DNA of 64,000 nucleotides, taken from Mycobacterium sp. JS623 (GTDB lineage Bacteria; Actinomycetota; Actinomycetes; Mycobacteriales; Mycobacteriaceae). The stretch spans positions 4,464,001-4,528,000 of the forward strand of contig NC_019966.1 of the NCBI RefSeq assembly GCF_000328565.1, given 5' to 3'. The position numbers and the translations under genes were made by a program. How positions within the stretch are numbered: the stretch's first letter is position 1; each line of letters opens with the position of its first letter. Shown here one piece after another: positions 8,123 to 16,262 of the stretch. A model generated the notes under the pieces. That model did no database searches. It saw nothing but the letters and a program-made list of their open reading frames with translations, and had not been told where the DNA came from.

Positions 8123-9406
8123 GTGGGACATTTTCCGAAGCCGGCCGCCGGAAGCTGGACCGAAAATTGGCCAGAACTCGGCACTGCGCCAGTCGATTAC
8201 ACCGACTCGATCGACCCCGAGCACTACAAGCTCGAGCAGCAGGCGATCTTCAAGAAACTGTGGCTGAACGTCGGGCGGGTGGAACGATTGCCGCGCAAGG
8301 GCAGCTATTTCACCAGAGAGATGCCGTCGGTCGGCGCGGGGACGTCGGTGATCATCGTCAAGGACACCGACGAGCAGGTCCGCGCGTTCTACAACATGTG
8401 CCGCCACCGCGGAAACAAATTGGTGTGGAACGACTACCCGGGCGAAGAGGTTTCGGGCTCGTGCCGTCAGTTCACGTGCAAGTACCACGCCTGGCGCTAC
8501 AGCCTCAAGGGCGACCTGACCTTCGTTCAGCAGGAGGACGAGTTCTTCGACCTGGACAAGGCGAAGTTCGGTCTTGTGCCGGTGCGTTGCGAGGTTTGGG
8601 AAGGGTTCATCTTCATCAACTTCGACAATGACGCCGAGCCGCTGGTCGATTATCTCGGCGACTTTGCGAAGGGCCTCGAGGGCTATCCGTTCCACGAGAT
8701 GACCGAGACCTACACGTATCGTGCGGAAGTCAATGCGAACTGGAAGCTGTTCATCGATGCATTCACCGAGTTCTACCACGCACCGGTGCTGCACCAGAAG
8801 CAGGCGACCAAGGAGGAAGCCGACAAGCTGCTCGGGATCGGCTTCGAGGCACTGAGTTACGACATCAAGGGCGATCACGCGATGATCTCGTCCTGGGGCG
8901 GGATGTCGCCGCCCAAGGATCTCAACATGGTCAAGCCGATCGAGCGGGTCCTGCACAGCGGCTTGTTCGGACCGTGGGATCGCCCGAAAATCAAGGGCAT
9001 CCTCCCCGAGGAATTGCCGCCCGCCATCAACCCGGGCCGCTACGACAGCTGGGGCACCGACTCTTTCGAGTTCTTCCCCAACTTCACGCTGCTGTTCTGG
9101 GCGCCAGGTTGGTACCTCACATATCACTACTGGCCGACCGACGTGGACAAGCACATCTTCGAGTGCACGCTGTACTTCGTGCCTGCCACCGACACCCGTG
9201 AACGGCTCGCCCACGAGCTCGCGGCGGTGACGTTCAAGGAGTACGCGTTCCAGGACGCCAACACGCTGGAAGCCACTCAGACGATGATTGGCACCAAGGT
9301 GGTCACCGACTTCCCGTTGTGCGATCAGGAGATCTTGCTCCGGCACCTACACAAGACGGCCGGCGACTATGTGGAGAAGTTCAAGAAGGAGAACATCGAT
9401 GTCTAA
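8123..9406 (+). CDS. Rieske non-heme iron oxygenase, alpha subunit
   Basis: A 427-residue terminal oxygenase that would hydroxylate a ring or aliphatic carbon with electrons from a separate reductase. The Rieske cluster ligands are C93-x-H95 (CRH) and C119-x2-H122 (CKYH). The mononuclear iron site follows in the segment NWKLFIDAFTEFYHAPVLH with two histidines. GTG start, 6 bp after the CMD stop. There is no beta subunit next to it, so it is probably a homotrimeric KshA- or monooxygenase-type enzyme. The only reductase candidate here is the KshB-like gene at 61967-62977, which shares the same operator motif. Confidence 0.92.
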   Translation: MGHFPKPAAGSWTENWPELGTAPVDYTDSIDPEHYKLEQQAIFKKLWLNVGRVERLPRKGSYFTREMPSVGAGTSVIIVKDTDEQVRAFYNMCRHRGNKLVWNDYPGEEVSGSCRQFTCKYHAWRYSLKGDLTFVQQEDEFFDLDKAKFGLVPVRCEVWEGFIFINFDNDAEPLVDYLGDFAKGLEGYPFHEMTETYTYRAEVNANWKLFIDAFTEFYHAPVLHQKQATKEEADKLLGIGFEALSYDIKGDHAMISSWGGMSPPKDLNMVKPIERVLHSGLFGPWDRPKIKGILPEELPPAINPGRYDSWGTDSFEFFPNFTLLFWAPGWYLTYHYWPTDVDKHIFECTLYFVPATDTRERLAHELAAVTFKEYAFQDANTLEATQTMIGTKVVTDFPLCDQEILLRHLHKTAGDYVEKFKKENIDV

Positions 9407-9728
9407 GCTCCCTGCCGAGTTCGCCGACCTGGAACGGTTCTCCGACTGGTGCCTGCCCCATGAGGAGGATCGCTACCAAAAGCGGCTCTCCTCAACCATG
9501 GCCGAGATGCAAGAGTTCTATGACGCCGCGTTCCCCCGCCTCGAAGCCGTCATGGAATACTGCGACTCACGATTCCCCCTGGACGGAATGCCCGAGGACG
9601 CAAAGGCTCTCATTCACATGATGCAGTCATTGGTCAACGTGTCGTTCCCAATTGAGGTATGGAAGCAGCCGCGTGTGCTCGACAGCGGCGCCGCGTATAT
9701 CCAATGCACAAAGGAGCCGGTGGTCTAA
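9399..9728 (+). CDS. Small acidic protein of unknown function next to Rieske oxygenase
   Basis: A 109-residue protein that I do not recognise. It begins MSKLPAEFADLERF, overlaps the oxygenase gene by 8 bp and is followed two bases later by the amidohydrolase start, so it is firmly inside the operon. It is rich in acidic and aromatic residues, has no signal peptide or membrane segment and no cysteine pattern for a metal cluster. The location suggests an accessory or assembly protein of the oxygenase, but this is inference. Confidence 0.75.
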   Translation: MSKLPAEFADLERFSDWCLPHEEDRYQKRLSSTMAEMQEFYDAAFPRLEAVMEYCDSRFPLDGMPEDAKALIHMMQSLVNVSFPIEVWKQPRVLDSGAAYIQCTKEPVV

Positions 9729-9730
9729 CC

Positions 9731-10948
9731 GTGCCGACCCTCAAAGCAGCGGGTCTAGTTGACGTCGAAGCCGGCGAGATCGTCCGGCCGGGAATCGTCC
9801 GGGTCGAAGACGACCGCATCGTCGGTCTTGGCGGCGAACCCGAGGGAGACGTTATCGATCTCCGGGACTCCATCCTGCTGCCCGGGCTGATGGACATGGA
9901 GGTCAACCTCCTCATGGGCGGCCGCGGAGAGAACCCGGGCCTGTCCCAGGTGCAGGACGATCCCCCAACGCGGGTGCTGCGCGCGGTCGGCAACGCCCGC
10001 CGCACGCTGCGCGCGGGGTTCACCACAGTGCGCAACCTTGGATTGTTCGTCAAGACAGGCGGTTACCTACTCGACGTCGCACTGGGCAAGGCGATCGACG
10101 CAGGATGGATCGAGGGACCGCGGGTGATTCCCGCAGGCCACGCAATCACACCGACCGGCGGACACCTGGACCCGACCATGTTCGCCGCGTTCATGCCGGG
10201 CGTGCTCGAGCTGACCATCGAGGAGGGCATCGCCAACGGTGTCGACGAGATCCGCAAGGCAGTGCGCTATCAGATCAAGCACGGCGCGCAGCTGATCAAG
10301 GTGTGCTGCTCCGGCGGCGTCATGTCGCTGACCGGAGAGGCTGGCGCACAGCACTATTCGGATGAAGAACTTCGGGCCATCGTCGACGAGGCGCACCGAC
10401 GGGGGCTTCGCGTGGCTGCGCATACGCACGGCGCGGAAGCGGTCAAGCACGCCATTGAGTGCGGCATCGACTGCATCGAGCACGGCTTCCTGATGGATGA
10501 TGAGGCCATCAAGATGATGGTCGACAACGATCGATTCCTCGTGACCACTCGGCGGCTGGCCGAAGCGATGGACGTGTCCAAAGCTCCGAAAGAGTTGCAG
10601 GACAAGGCCGCCGAGATGTTCCCCAAGGCGCGGACGTCGATCAAGGCCGCATACGAGGCCGGCGTCAAAATCGCCGTCGGTACCGACGCACCGGCGATCC
10701 CGCACGGCCGCAACGCCGATGAACTGGTCACGCTGGTCGAGTGGGGCATGCCGCCGGCGGCGGTGTTGCGTGCGGCCACCGTCGTCGCAGCGGATCTGAT
10801 CAACAAACCCGATCTGGGCCGGATCGCCGAGGGCTATCTCGCCGACATCATCGCGGTACCGGGCGATCCATTGGCGGATGTTACCGTTACACGAAACGTT
10901 AATTTTGTAATGAAGGGCGGTAAGGTCTTCCGACATGACGCGCACTGA
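9731..10948 (+). CDS. Amidohydrolase family protein with altered metal site
   Basis: A 405-residue TIM-barrel amidohydrolase related to imidazolonepropionase/prolidase-type members. The composite N- and C-terminal beta-sandwich (GEIVRPGIVRVEDDRIVGL ... GYLADIIAVPGDPL) and the barrel motifs IKVCCSGG (lysine), AAHTHG, CIEHG and VGTDAP are present. At the place where the family has the metal-binding HxH (usually PGLIDxHxH) this protein reads PGLMDMEVNL, so both histidines are replaced (E57, N59). GTG start two bases after the previous stop. It may hydrolyse a ring-opened lactam or ester; see findings. Confidence 0.85.
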   Translation: MPTLKAAGLVDVEAGEIVRPGIVRVEDDRIVGLGGEPEGDVIDLRDSILLPGLMDMEVNLLMGGRGENPGLSQVQDDPPTRVLRAVGNARRTLRAGFTTVRNLGLFVKTGGYLLDVALGKAIDAGWIEGPRVIPAGHAITPTGGHLDPTMFAAFMPGVLELTIEEGIANGVDEIRKAVRYQIKHGAQLIKVCCSGGVMSLTGEAGAQHYSDEELRAIVDEAHRRGLRVAAHTHGAEAVKHAIECGIDCIEHGFLMDDEAIKMMVDNDRFLVTTRRLAEAMDVSKAPKELQDKAAEMFPKARTSIKAAYEAGVKIAVGTDAPAIPHGRNADELVTLVEWGMPPAAVLRAATVVAADLINKPDLGRIAEGYLADIIAVPGDPLADVTVTRNVNFVMKGGKVFRHDAH

Positions 10949-11393
10949 AGATCTGGTCGAGATCCACCAGCTCCTGGCGAAATACGCGGTCACCATCACC
11001 CAGGGCGACATCGATGGCCTGATCTCGGTGTTCACTCCGGACGGCACCTACAGCGCATTCGGGTCGACCTACACGCTGAACCGCTTCCCCGAACTCGTCG
11101 ACGCGGCACCCAAGGGCCTGTTCATGACTGGCACGTCACTGGTCACCCTCGACCCCGACAATCCGGACGCCGCGACGGGGACACAGCCGCTGTGCTTCAT
11201 CGAGCATTCCAAGCACGATATGCGCATCGGCTACTACAACGACACGTATGTCCGCACCGACGGCGGATGGCGGCTGAAAACCCGTGCCATGACGTTCATT
11301 CGGCGCAGCGGTGAGCACGATTCGGGTCGGCCCCACGCGGTCGGGAGGCCCGATGGCGATGTCCCCGCCGGAGCGGCTCCGGAGGCCGGATGA
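10935..11393 (+). CDS. SnoaL-like/NTF2-fold protein
   Basis: A 152-residue protein of the SnoaL-like (NTF2 fold) superfamily, which contains isomerases, dehydratases and small ligand-binding proteins such as ketosteroid isomerase. The pattern IHQLLAKYAVTITQGDIDGLISVFTPDGTY at the N-terminus (described in pieces) and YNDTYVRTDGGWRLKTR near residue 110 are typical. It overlaps the amidohydrolase by 14 bp and the ACAD alpha gene by 4 bp. The C-terminal 25 residues are low-complexity and may be a tail without function. Confidence 0.85.
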   Translation: MTRTEDLVEIHQLLAKYAVTITQGDIDGLISVFTPDGTYSAFGSTYTLNRFPELVDAAPKGLFMTGTSLVTLDPDNPDAATGTQPLCFIEHSKHDMRIGYYNDTYVRTDGGWRLKTRAMTFIRRSGEHDSGRPHAVGRPDGDVPAGAAPEAG

Positions 11394-12514
11394 CGGATCT
11401 GTTCGAACCTGCCGCCTTCCGCACCGCACTGCGGGCCTGGCTCGACGAGAACGATCTGACGCCCCCGCCAGGAGACTCGTCGCTCGATGCGCACCAAGCG
11501 CAGCATCTGCGCGTGCTGAAGGCGCTATACGACGCGGGTTGGATGCGCTACGGATGGCCGGAGTCAGCGGGCGGTCTTGGCGGTCCGGACATCCTGCGCG
11601 CGATCGTCGGCGAAGAGATCGTCGGCCGCGGAATCGACCATCCAGGGCCCTATTCGATGCTCGATGTGCTGACCCCGACCATGATCGACTACGCGCGACC
11701 CGCGCTCGCCGCCGAGATGATGCCAAAGCTGCTGTCCGGCGAGGAATCCTGGTGCCAGGGCTTCTCCGAACCAGGCTCGGGAAGTGATCTCGCGTCGTTG
11801 ACGACTCGGGCTGTGCAGCAAGGCGACAAGTGGATCATCAACGGGCAGAAGGTGTGGACCAGCTTCGCGCAGTACGCGAGCCGATGCATCCTGCTCACCC
11901 GCACGGGCGGGCCGGACACCCCCAACCACGAGGCGATCACCGCGTTCTTCGTTGACCTGGACTCGGCGGGAGTCACGGTGCGGCCGCTGCGCACCATGCA
12001 CGACGTCGACGAGTTCTGCGAGGTCTACTTCGACGATGTCGAGGTGTCCGCCGACCGGATGCTTGGCAAGCCCGGCGACGGCTGGCGACTGGCGATGGAC
12101 CTGCTGCCCTACGAACGCTCGACGTGCTTCTGGCAGCGCATCGCATACCTGTACTCGCGCTTCGACGCGCTGATCGATGAGGTCAAAGGTCAAGGGCAAG
12201 CGGTGGATTCGGATATGGGCGAGGTATATCTGGCGCTGCACACGTTGCGCTGCCGGTCACGCGCCACCCAGCACCGCCTCGGGGACGGCCAGAAGCTGGG
12301 CCCGGACACCTCGATCGACAAAGTGTTGCTCGCCGGTGCCGAACAACGGCTGTACGACACCGCGCGGGATCTGCTGCCGGGCGCCGTCGAACTCGACGAC
12401 ACTCCGTGGCGTACCGAATACCTGTACTCGCGTGCGGCCACCATCTATGGCGGCACGGCCGAAGTGCAGCGCAACATCATCGCCCGACGGCTGCTGGACC
12501 TCGGGAAGGAGTGA
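11390..12514 (+). CDS. Acyl-CoA dehydrogenase, alpha-type subunit
   Basis: A 374-residue ACAD that pairs with the next gene, in the manner of mycobacterial heterotetrameric ACADs (FadE26-FadE27, FadE28-FadE29) that act on steroid side-chain CoA esters. It has QGFSEPGSGSDLAS for FAD/substrate, WIINGQKVWTS, a glutamate at 242 (LPYERS) where the catalytic base of the alpha subunits is expected, and the C-terminal YGGTAEVQRNIIARRLL. The start overlaps the SnoaL-like gene. The alpha2beta2 form is inferred from gene pairing. Confidence 0.92.
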   Translation: MTDLFEPAAFRTALRAWLDENDLTPPPGDSSLDAHQAQHLRVLKALYDAGWMRYGWPESAGGLGGPDILRAIVGEEIVGRGIDHPGPYSMLDVLTPTMIDYARPALAAEMMPKLLSGEESWCQGFSEPGSGSDLASLTTRAVQQGDKWIINGQKVWTSFAQYASRCILLTRTGGPDTPNHEAITAFFVDLDSAGVTVRPLRTMHDVDEFCEVYFDDVEVSADRMLGKPGDGWRLAMDLLPYERSTCFWQRIAYLYSRFDALIDEVKGQGQAVDSDMGEVYLALHTLRCRSRATQHRLGDGQKLGPDTSIDKVLLAGAEQRLYDTARDLLPGAVELDDTPWRTEYLYSRAATIYGGTAEVQRNIIARRLLDLGKE

Positions 12515-12517
12515 CGC

Positions 12518-13315
12518 ATGGATCAACAGTCACTCGGCTTACTCCAAGACGGACTGCGCAAGACGATGCTGTCCGCCTCCGGTCCTGAGCTCGACGCGGC
12601 GCTCACCGAGCTCGGTTGGGCAGAGATGCTGTCCGACATGCCTGACATCGCGGTACCGATGGTGTTCCGACTGCTGGGTGAAACAGGCTCGCACGCTTCG
12701 ATTCTCGTCGACGTAGTGCTGCACGCGACGGGCAATACCATTGGCGACACCGTCGAATTGCCGCTGCCGTATGCCGGCAGCACGTGGGTGGTGTGGGACC
12801 GCGCGGGTGGTGCTGAATCGACGACGCTAGGCGGACTGCCACTTCGCCGGGAGGACGAAGGCTATCCGATCCGAGTCGCCGAGGCGCGCGTAGCCGTTGG
12901 CTGGTGGCTGGTCGGCGCCTCCAGGGCGATGTTGGCCCTAGCGCGTCAGCATGCGTTGGACCGAGTGCAATTCGGCCGACCGATCGCGAGCTTCCAGGCG
13001 GTTCGGCACCGGTTGGCCGAGACGTTGGTGGCGATCGAGGGCGCCGAGGCCACGCTGGGCCTGACAGGGACAGACAGCCCTGACCTGACCGCACTGCTCG
13101 CCAAGGCCGCCGCGGGCAAGGCCGCGCTGACCGCGGCCAAGCATTGTCAGCAGGTGCTGGGCGGTATCGGCTTTACCGAGGAGCACGACCTGCAGCAGCA
13201 CGTGAAGCGAGTCCTGGTGCTCGACGGATTGCTCGGCAGCTCAAGGGAACTCACGCGGAAAGCTGGAGCAGGCCTGCGGGCACGCGGCTCGGCCCCACGC
13301 CTCGCCCAGCTCTAA
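12518..13315 (+). CDS. Acyl-CoA dehydrogenase, beta-type subunit
   Basis: A 265-residue shortened ACAD partner. The N-terminal helical domain is degenerate and it keeps the C-terminal motifs RVQFGRPIASFQAVRHRLAE and QQVLGGIGFTEEHDLQQHVKR that help form the FAD site of the complex. The gene starts 3 bp after the alpha subunit. It is short for a stand-alone ACAD (usual 380-400 residues), as expected of the beta subunits of heteromeric ACADs. It ends the plus-strand operon and is followed by a large palindrome facing a convergent gene. Confidence 0.88.
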   Translation: MDQQSLGLLQDGLRKTMLSASGPELDAALTELGWAEMLSDMPDIAVPMVFRLLGETGSHASILVDVVLHATGNTIGDTVELPLPYAGSTWVVWDRAGGAESTTLGGLPLRREDEGYPIRVAEARVAVGWWLVGASRAMLALARQHALDRVQFGRPIASFQAVRHRLAETLVAIEGAEATLGLTGTDSPDLTALLAKAAAGKAALTAAKHCQQVLGGIGFTEEHDLQQHVKRVLVLDGLLGSSRELTRKAGAGLRARGSAPRLAQL

Positions 13316-13333
13316 CTACCTAACTCCAACTAC

Positions 13334-13395
13334 CGCGAGCGTGCGTGTCTGCACACGACACGCCGGCAAAATGCGGCATTTTGCGCACGCTCGCG
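13334..13395. repeat. Intergenic palindromic repeat, copy 1 (possible bidirectional terminator)
   Basis: Outer arms CGCGAGCGTGCG and CGCACGCTCGCG pair perfectly, and the inner part contains GTGTC/GACAC and CAAAATGC/GCATTTTG inverted repeats. It lies between convergent genes, so it may stop transcription from both sides. The element at 56034-56092 is the same repeat in reverse orientation, and 54990-55050 is a diverged copy. Confidence 0.75.
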
Positions 13396-13407
13396 CCGCG
13401 TCGAGTG

Positions 13408-14190
13408 CTACTTGATGTTGGCCTTCATCTCGTCGAGGTTCACCAACACCGGCCAGCCGCTGACGCTCAGCGCGTTACCGTGGCCGGTCTGGTGGATGTC
13501 GAACACCGACTGAATGGCCGCGTAGAACCCCTGCACATCGAGGGTCTGGTTGACGGCACGCTTGGCCTGACGCAAAGCGAACGGCGGCATCTTGGCGATC
13601 TGCTCAGCCAAGGCTCGAGTCTCCGAGTCCAGCGAGTCGCGCGGCACGACCCGGTTGACCATGCCGGTGCTGAGCACCTCTTCGGCGGTCATCGCCCGAC
13701 CGGTGAACAGGATTTCCTTGGCCTTGCGCGGACCCAATTCCCATGTGTGGCCGTGGTATTCGACTCCCCCAATGCCCATCAGCACGACCGGGTCGGAGAA
13801 CTGGGCGTCGTCAGCGGCGATGATCAGGTCGCAAGGCCAGCACAGCAGCAACCCGCCCGAGATACACCGGCCCTGCACCGCGGCGATCGAAGGCTTCGGC
13901 ACATTACGCCACCGCAGGGTGTATTCGAGGTACCGCTTGGCCTCGTGCTGAATGATGAAATCAAGCGTGATCTTGGCGGGCACCGGCCCGCCGCCACGCA
14001 AATCGTGGCCCGCGGAGAAGTGTTTTCCGTTGGCCCGCAAGACGATCACCGATACCTCGGGATCCTCGGCGGCGCGGGTCCACGCGGCGTCGAGCTCGTC
14101 GAGCAGTTCGGGGTTCTGCGCGTTGGCGGCCTCGGGACGGTTCAGCGTGATGGTGCCGATGCGGTCGGCGACTTCATAGTCGATGTACAC
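13408..14190 (-). CDS. Enoyl-CoA hydratase/isomerase family protein
   Basis: A 260-residue crotonase-fold protein. It has TITLNRPEAANAQ, the oxyanion segment GKHFSAGHDLRG at about 58 and the second loop QGRCISGGLLLCWPCDLI at about 105. GTG start with GAGG 7 bases upstream, 9 bp after the ACAD stop, so the two are one transcript. The residues at the usual catalytic glutamates are not clearly conserved, so hydratase activity is likely but not proven. Confidence 0.88.
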   Translation of the reverse strand: MYIDYEVADRIGTITLNRPEAANAQNPELLDELDAAWTRAAEDPEVSVIVLRANGKHFSAGHDLRGGGPVPAKITLDFIIQHEAKRYLEYTLRWRNVPKPSIAAVQGRCISGGLLLCWPCDLIIAADDAQFSDPVVLMGIGGVEYHGHTWELGPRKAKEILFTGRAMTAEEVLSTGMVNRVVPRDSLDSETRALAEQIAKMPPFALRQAKRAVNQTLDVQGFYAAIQSVFDIHQTGHGNALSVSGWPVLVNLDEMKANIK

Positions 14191-14199
14191 GGTCGTTCC

Positions 14200-15375
14200 T
14201 CAATTTCGGGGTAAGCCCAGCACTCGCTGGGCAATGATGTTTCGCTGGATTTCCGAAGTTCCGCCGGCGATGGTGCCGCCGAACGAGCGAACGTAGCGCT
14301 CGAACCACCCTGTGCGGTACACGTCGAGATGGACAGCGCTGTACGGGCCGGAAAAGGTCGGATGTGCCATCGCGTCGGGGCCCGCTGCTGCCAGCGCGTG
14401 CTCGGCGGCTGCCTGGGACGCCTCCGACCCGAAGAGCTTGAGCACCGACATAGCCGATGGATCCTCATCACCACGTGACGCCGCGGCCAACGCCGTCGAG
14501 CCCATCAGGCGAAGCGCCTGGTTGTCCATCACCAGCCTGGCGTAGCGGTCGCGGTCGAGCACGGTGCGTGGGTGAAAGTCCTCGACAAACTCCTGCAGTC
14601 GGTCGGCGTAGCTCAGCCACAACATGTTTCGCTCATGGCCAAGCGAGCCGTTCGCCACGCGCCAGCCCTCGTTGAGCGGTCCGACCAAGTTCTCGGCTGG
14701 CACCCGCACATCGTTGAAGAACACCTCGTTGAAATCGAGATCTTCGCGGTCGCATACGGACGCGAACGGCCTGCGCACCACTCCGGGCGCATCGGTTGGG
14801 ATCAGCAACACGCTGATGCCCTTGTGCTTGGGGGCGTTTGGATCAGTACGAACAAAAGTCAGTAAGACGTCGGCGTCGTGGGCGCCCGACGTCCACACCT
14901 TCTGACCGTTGACCACGAAGTGGTCACCGTCCAGCTCGGCCCTGGTGCGCAGGGACGCCAGATCCGAGCCGGCGCCCGGCTCGCTCATGCCCAGCGAGGC
15001 CGTGATGTCCGCACGCAGGATCGGGATGGCCCACTTCTGCTGTTGCTCCGGCGTTCCGAATGAGATCAGCGACGCCGCGATGATGCCAACGCCTTGCGGG
15101 TTGAACGTGAGGTAGGCGCCTCTTCGGGTGAGTTCCACTTGATGCACGTACTGCTGCAGGATGGTGGCGTTGCGGCCGCCGAATTCGGGTGGATAGCCCG
15201 GGCACAGCCAGCCGTGCTCGAACATCAGCCGCTGCCAACGCCGCGCCCACTCGGGGACGTCGCTGCTGGAGTGAGATCGGTCCAGGGCCTCTGAGTCGCT
15301 TGGCAGATGCTCGTCCAGGAACGCCACGAACTCCGCGCGGAAGGCCTCGACGTCAGCGTCGAAGGTCAGCTGCAC
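14200..15375 (-). CDS. Acyl-CoA dehydrogenase
   Basis: A full-length 391-residue ACAD. It has MSEPGAGSDLASL, FVVNGQKVWTSGA, the helix segment GHERNM and the C-terminal GTIAGGTSEIQRNIIAQRVLG. GTG start with AGGAG 5 bases upstream. It is transcribed away from the tetR gene at 15494; operator site 2 lies between, 46 bp upstream of this start. Its N-terminus (DVEAFRAEFVAFLDEHLP) resembles ACADs of steroid and terpenoid clusters. Substrate unknown. Confidence 0.92.
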   Translation of the reverse strand: MQLTFDADVEAFRAEFVAFLDEHLPSDSEALDRSHSSSDVPEWARRWQRLMFEHGWLCPGYPPEFGGRNATILQQYVHQVELTRRGAYLTFNPQGVGIIAASLISFGTPEQQQKWAIPILRADITASLGMSEPGAGSDLASLRTRAELDGDHFVVNGQKVWTSGAHDADVLLTFVRTDPNAPKHKGISVLLIPTDAPGVVRRPFASVCDREDLDFNEVFFNDVRVPAENLVGPLNEGWRVANGSLGHERNMLWLSYADRLQEFVEDFHPRTVLDRDRYARLVMDNQALRLMGSTALAAASRGDEDPSAMSVLKLFGSEASQAAAEHALAAAGPDAMAHPTFSGPYSAVHLDVYRTGWFERYVRSFGGTIAGGTSEIQRNIIAQRVLGLPRN

Positions 15376-15420
15376 GGCGCTCCTGGGGAGAAAAATCGAA
15401 AGACTTCTGTTATCTACAAA

Positions 15421-15439
15421 ATGAGAATACTATTCTCAT
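15421..15439. promoter_or_regulatory. Operator-like palindrome, site 2 (ACAD / tetR)
   Basis: A perfect 19-bp palindrome ATGAGAATACTATTCTCAT holds the consensus GAGAAT-ACT-ATTCTC at 15423-15437. It is in the divergent region between the ACAD gene and tetR, so it could control both and give autoregulation. A weaker half-site (ATGAGAAAG) follows at 15441. TATTCT inside the palindrome resembles a -10 element in both directions, which would fit repression; this is inference. Confidence 0.8.
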
Positions 15440-15493
15440 GATGAGAAAGTTACAATCTCTGACACGTGAACCGCGAGGGGGTCGAGGACCGCA

Positions 15494-16213
15494 ATGGCAA
15501 GGCGTTCTCCGGTACAGTCAGTGCATGTTCTCCCTAATCGGCCTGGATCCGAGCCGCCGGTGACCAGTCCCAGCGAAGAACCCGCCTGGAAGCAACGCGC
15601 GGTCGAGCGATCGATCAAGACAGCGAAACTCCGGGCCGCACAGCGCGTTCAGCGGTTCCTCGACGCCGCGCAGGCGATCATCATCGAGAAGGGCAGCACG
15701 GACTTCACGGTCCAAGAGGTCGTCGACCGGTCGCGCCAGTCGCTACGAAGCTTCTACCTGCAGTTTGATGGTAAACACGAGCTTTTGCTCGCCCTGTTCG
15801 AGGACGCGCTGAGCCGCTCCGCCGACCAGATCCGGGCCGCGACGGACGGCCAGAAAGACCCCCTCGAACGCCTCAAAGTCGCTGTCCAGCTGCTGTTCGA
15901 GTCCTCGCGACCAGACCCGACGGCGAAGCGGCCGCTGTTCACAGACTTCGCGCCACGGCTACTTGTCTCCCATCCCACGGAGGTCAACGTTGCGCATGCA
16001 CCACTGTTGGCCCTGCTCACCGAGCTGATGGAGGCCGCCAGCGAGGCTGGCGAGTTGCGCGCCGGCATCAATCCCAAGCGGATGGCCGCGATGACGATGC
16101 AGACCGTGATGTTCGTCGCACAGCACAGCGGAGAGCCCGAAGACGGCGCGGGACACCCCATTACGGCGGACGAAGTATGGGACTTCTGCTCCCACGGATT
16201 CGCCGCCAGCTAG
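15494..16213 (+). CDS. TetR/AcrR-family transcriptional regulator
   Basis: A 239-residue regulator with an N-terminal TetR-type helix-turn-helix (FLDAAQAIIIEKGSTDF ... RSRQSLRSFYLQFDGKHELL, residues about 55-97) and a C-terminal ligand domain. The ATG has GAGG 6 bases upstream. About 55 residues precede the HTH, longer than usual. The gene lies between two copies of the GAGAAT-N3-ATTCTC palindrome (sites 2 and 3), so it is the best candidate for the protein that binds all seven sites. Acyl-CoA or pathway-acid effectors are plausible. Confidence 0.9.
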   Translation: MARRSPVQSVHVLPNRPGSEPPVTSPSEEPAWKQRAVERSIKTAKLRAAQRVQRFLDAAQAIIIEKGSTDFTVQEVVDRSRQSLRSFYLQFDGKHELLLALFEDALSRSADQIRAATDGQKDPLERLKVAVQLLFESSRPDPTAKRPLFTDFAPRLLVSHPTEVNVAHAPLLALLTELMEAASEAGELRAGINPKRMAAMTMQTVMFVAQHSGEPEDGAGHPITADEVWDFCSHGFAAS

Positions 16214-16216
16214 CGC

Positions 16217-16231
16217 GAGAATTACGTTCTC
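16217..16231. promoter_or_regulatory. Operator-like palindrome, site 3 (thioesterase)
   Basis: The site reads GAGAATTACGTTCTC, 11 of 12 defined positions of the consensus. It starts 3 bp after the tetR stop and ends 31 bp before the thioesterase GTG. This suggests that the thioesterase has its own regulated promoter although the genes run in the same direction. Confidence 0.7.
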
Positions 16232-16262
16232 ACTGACGTAGAATCAGGCTTACACTCAGTGC

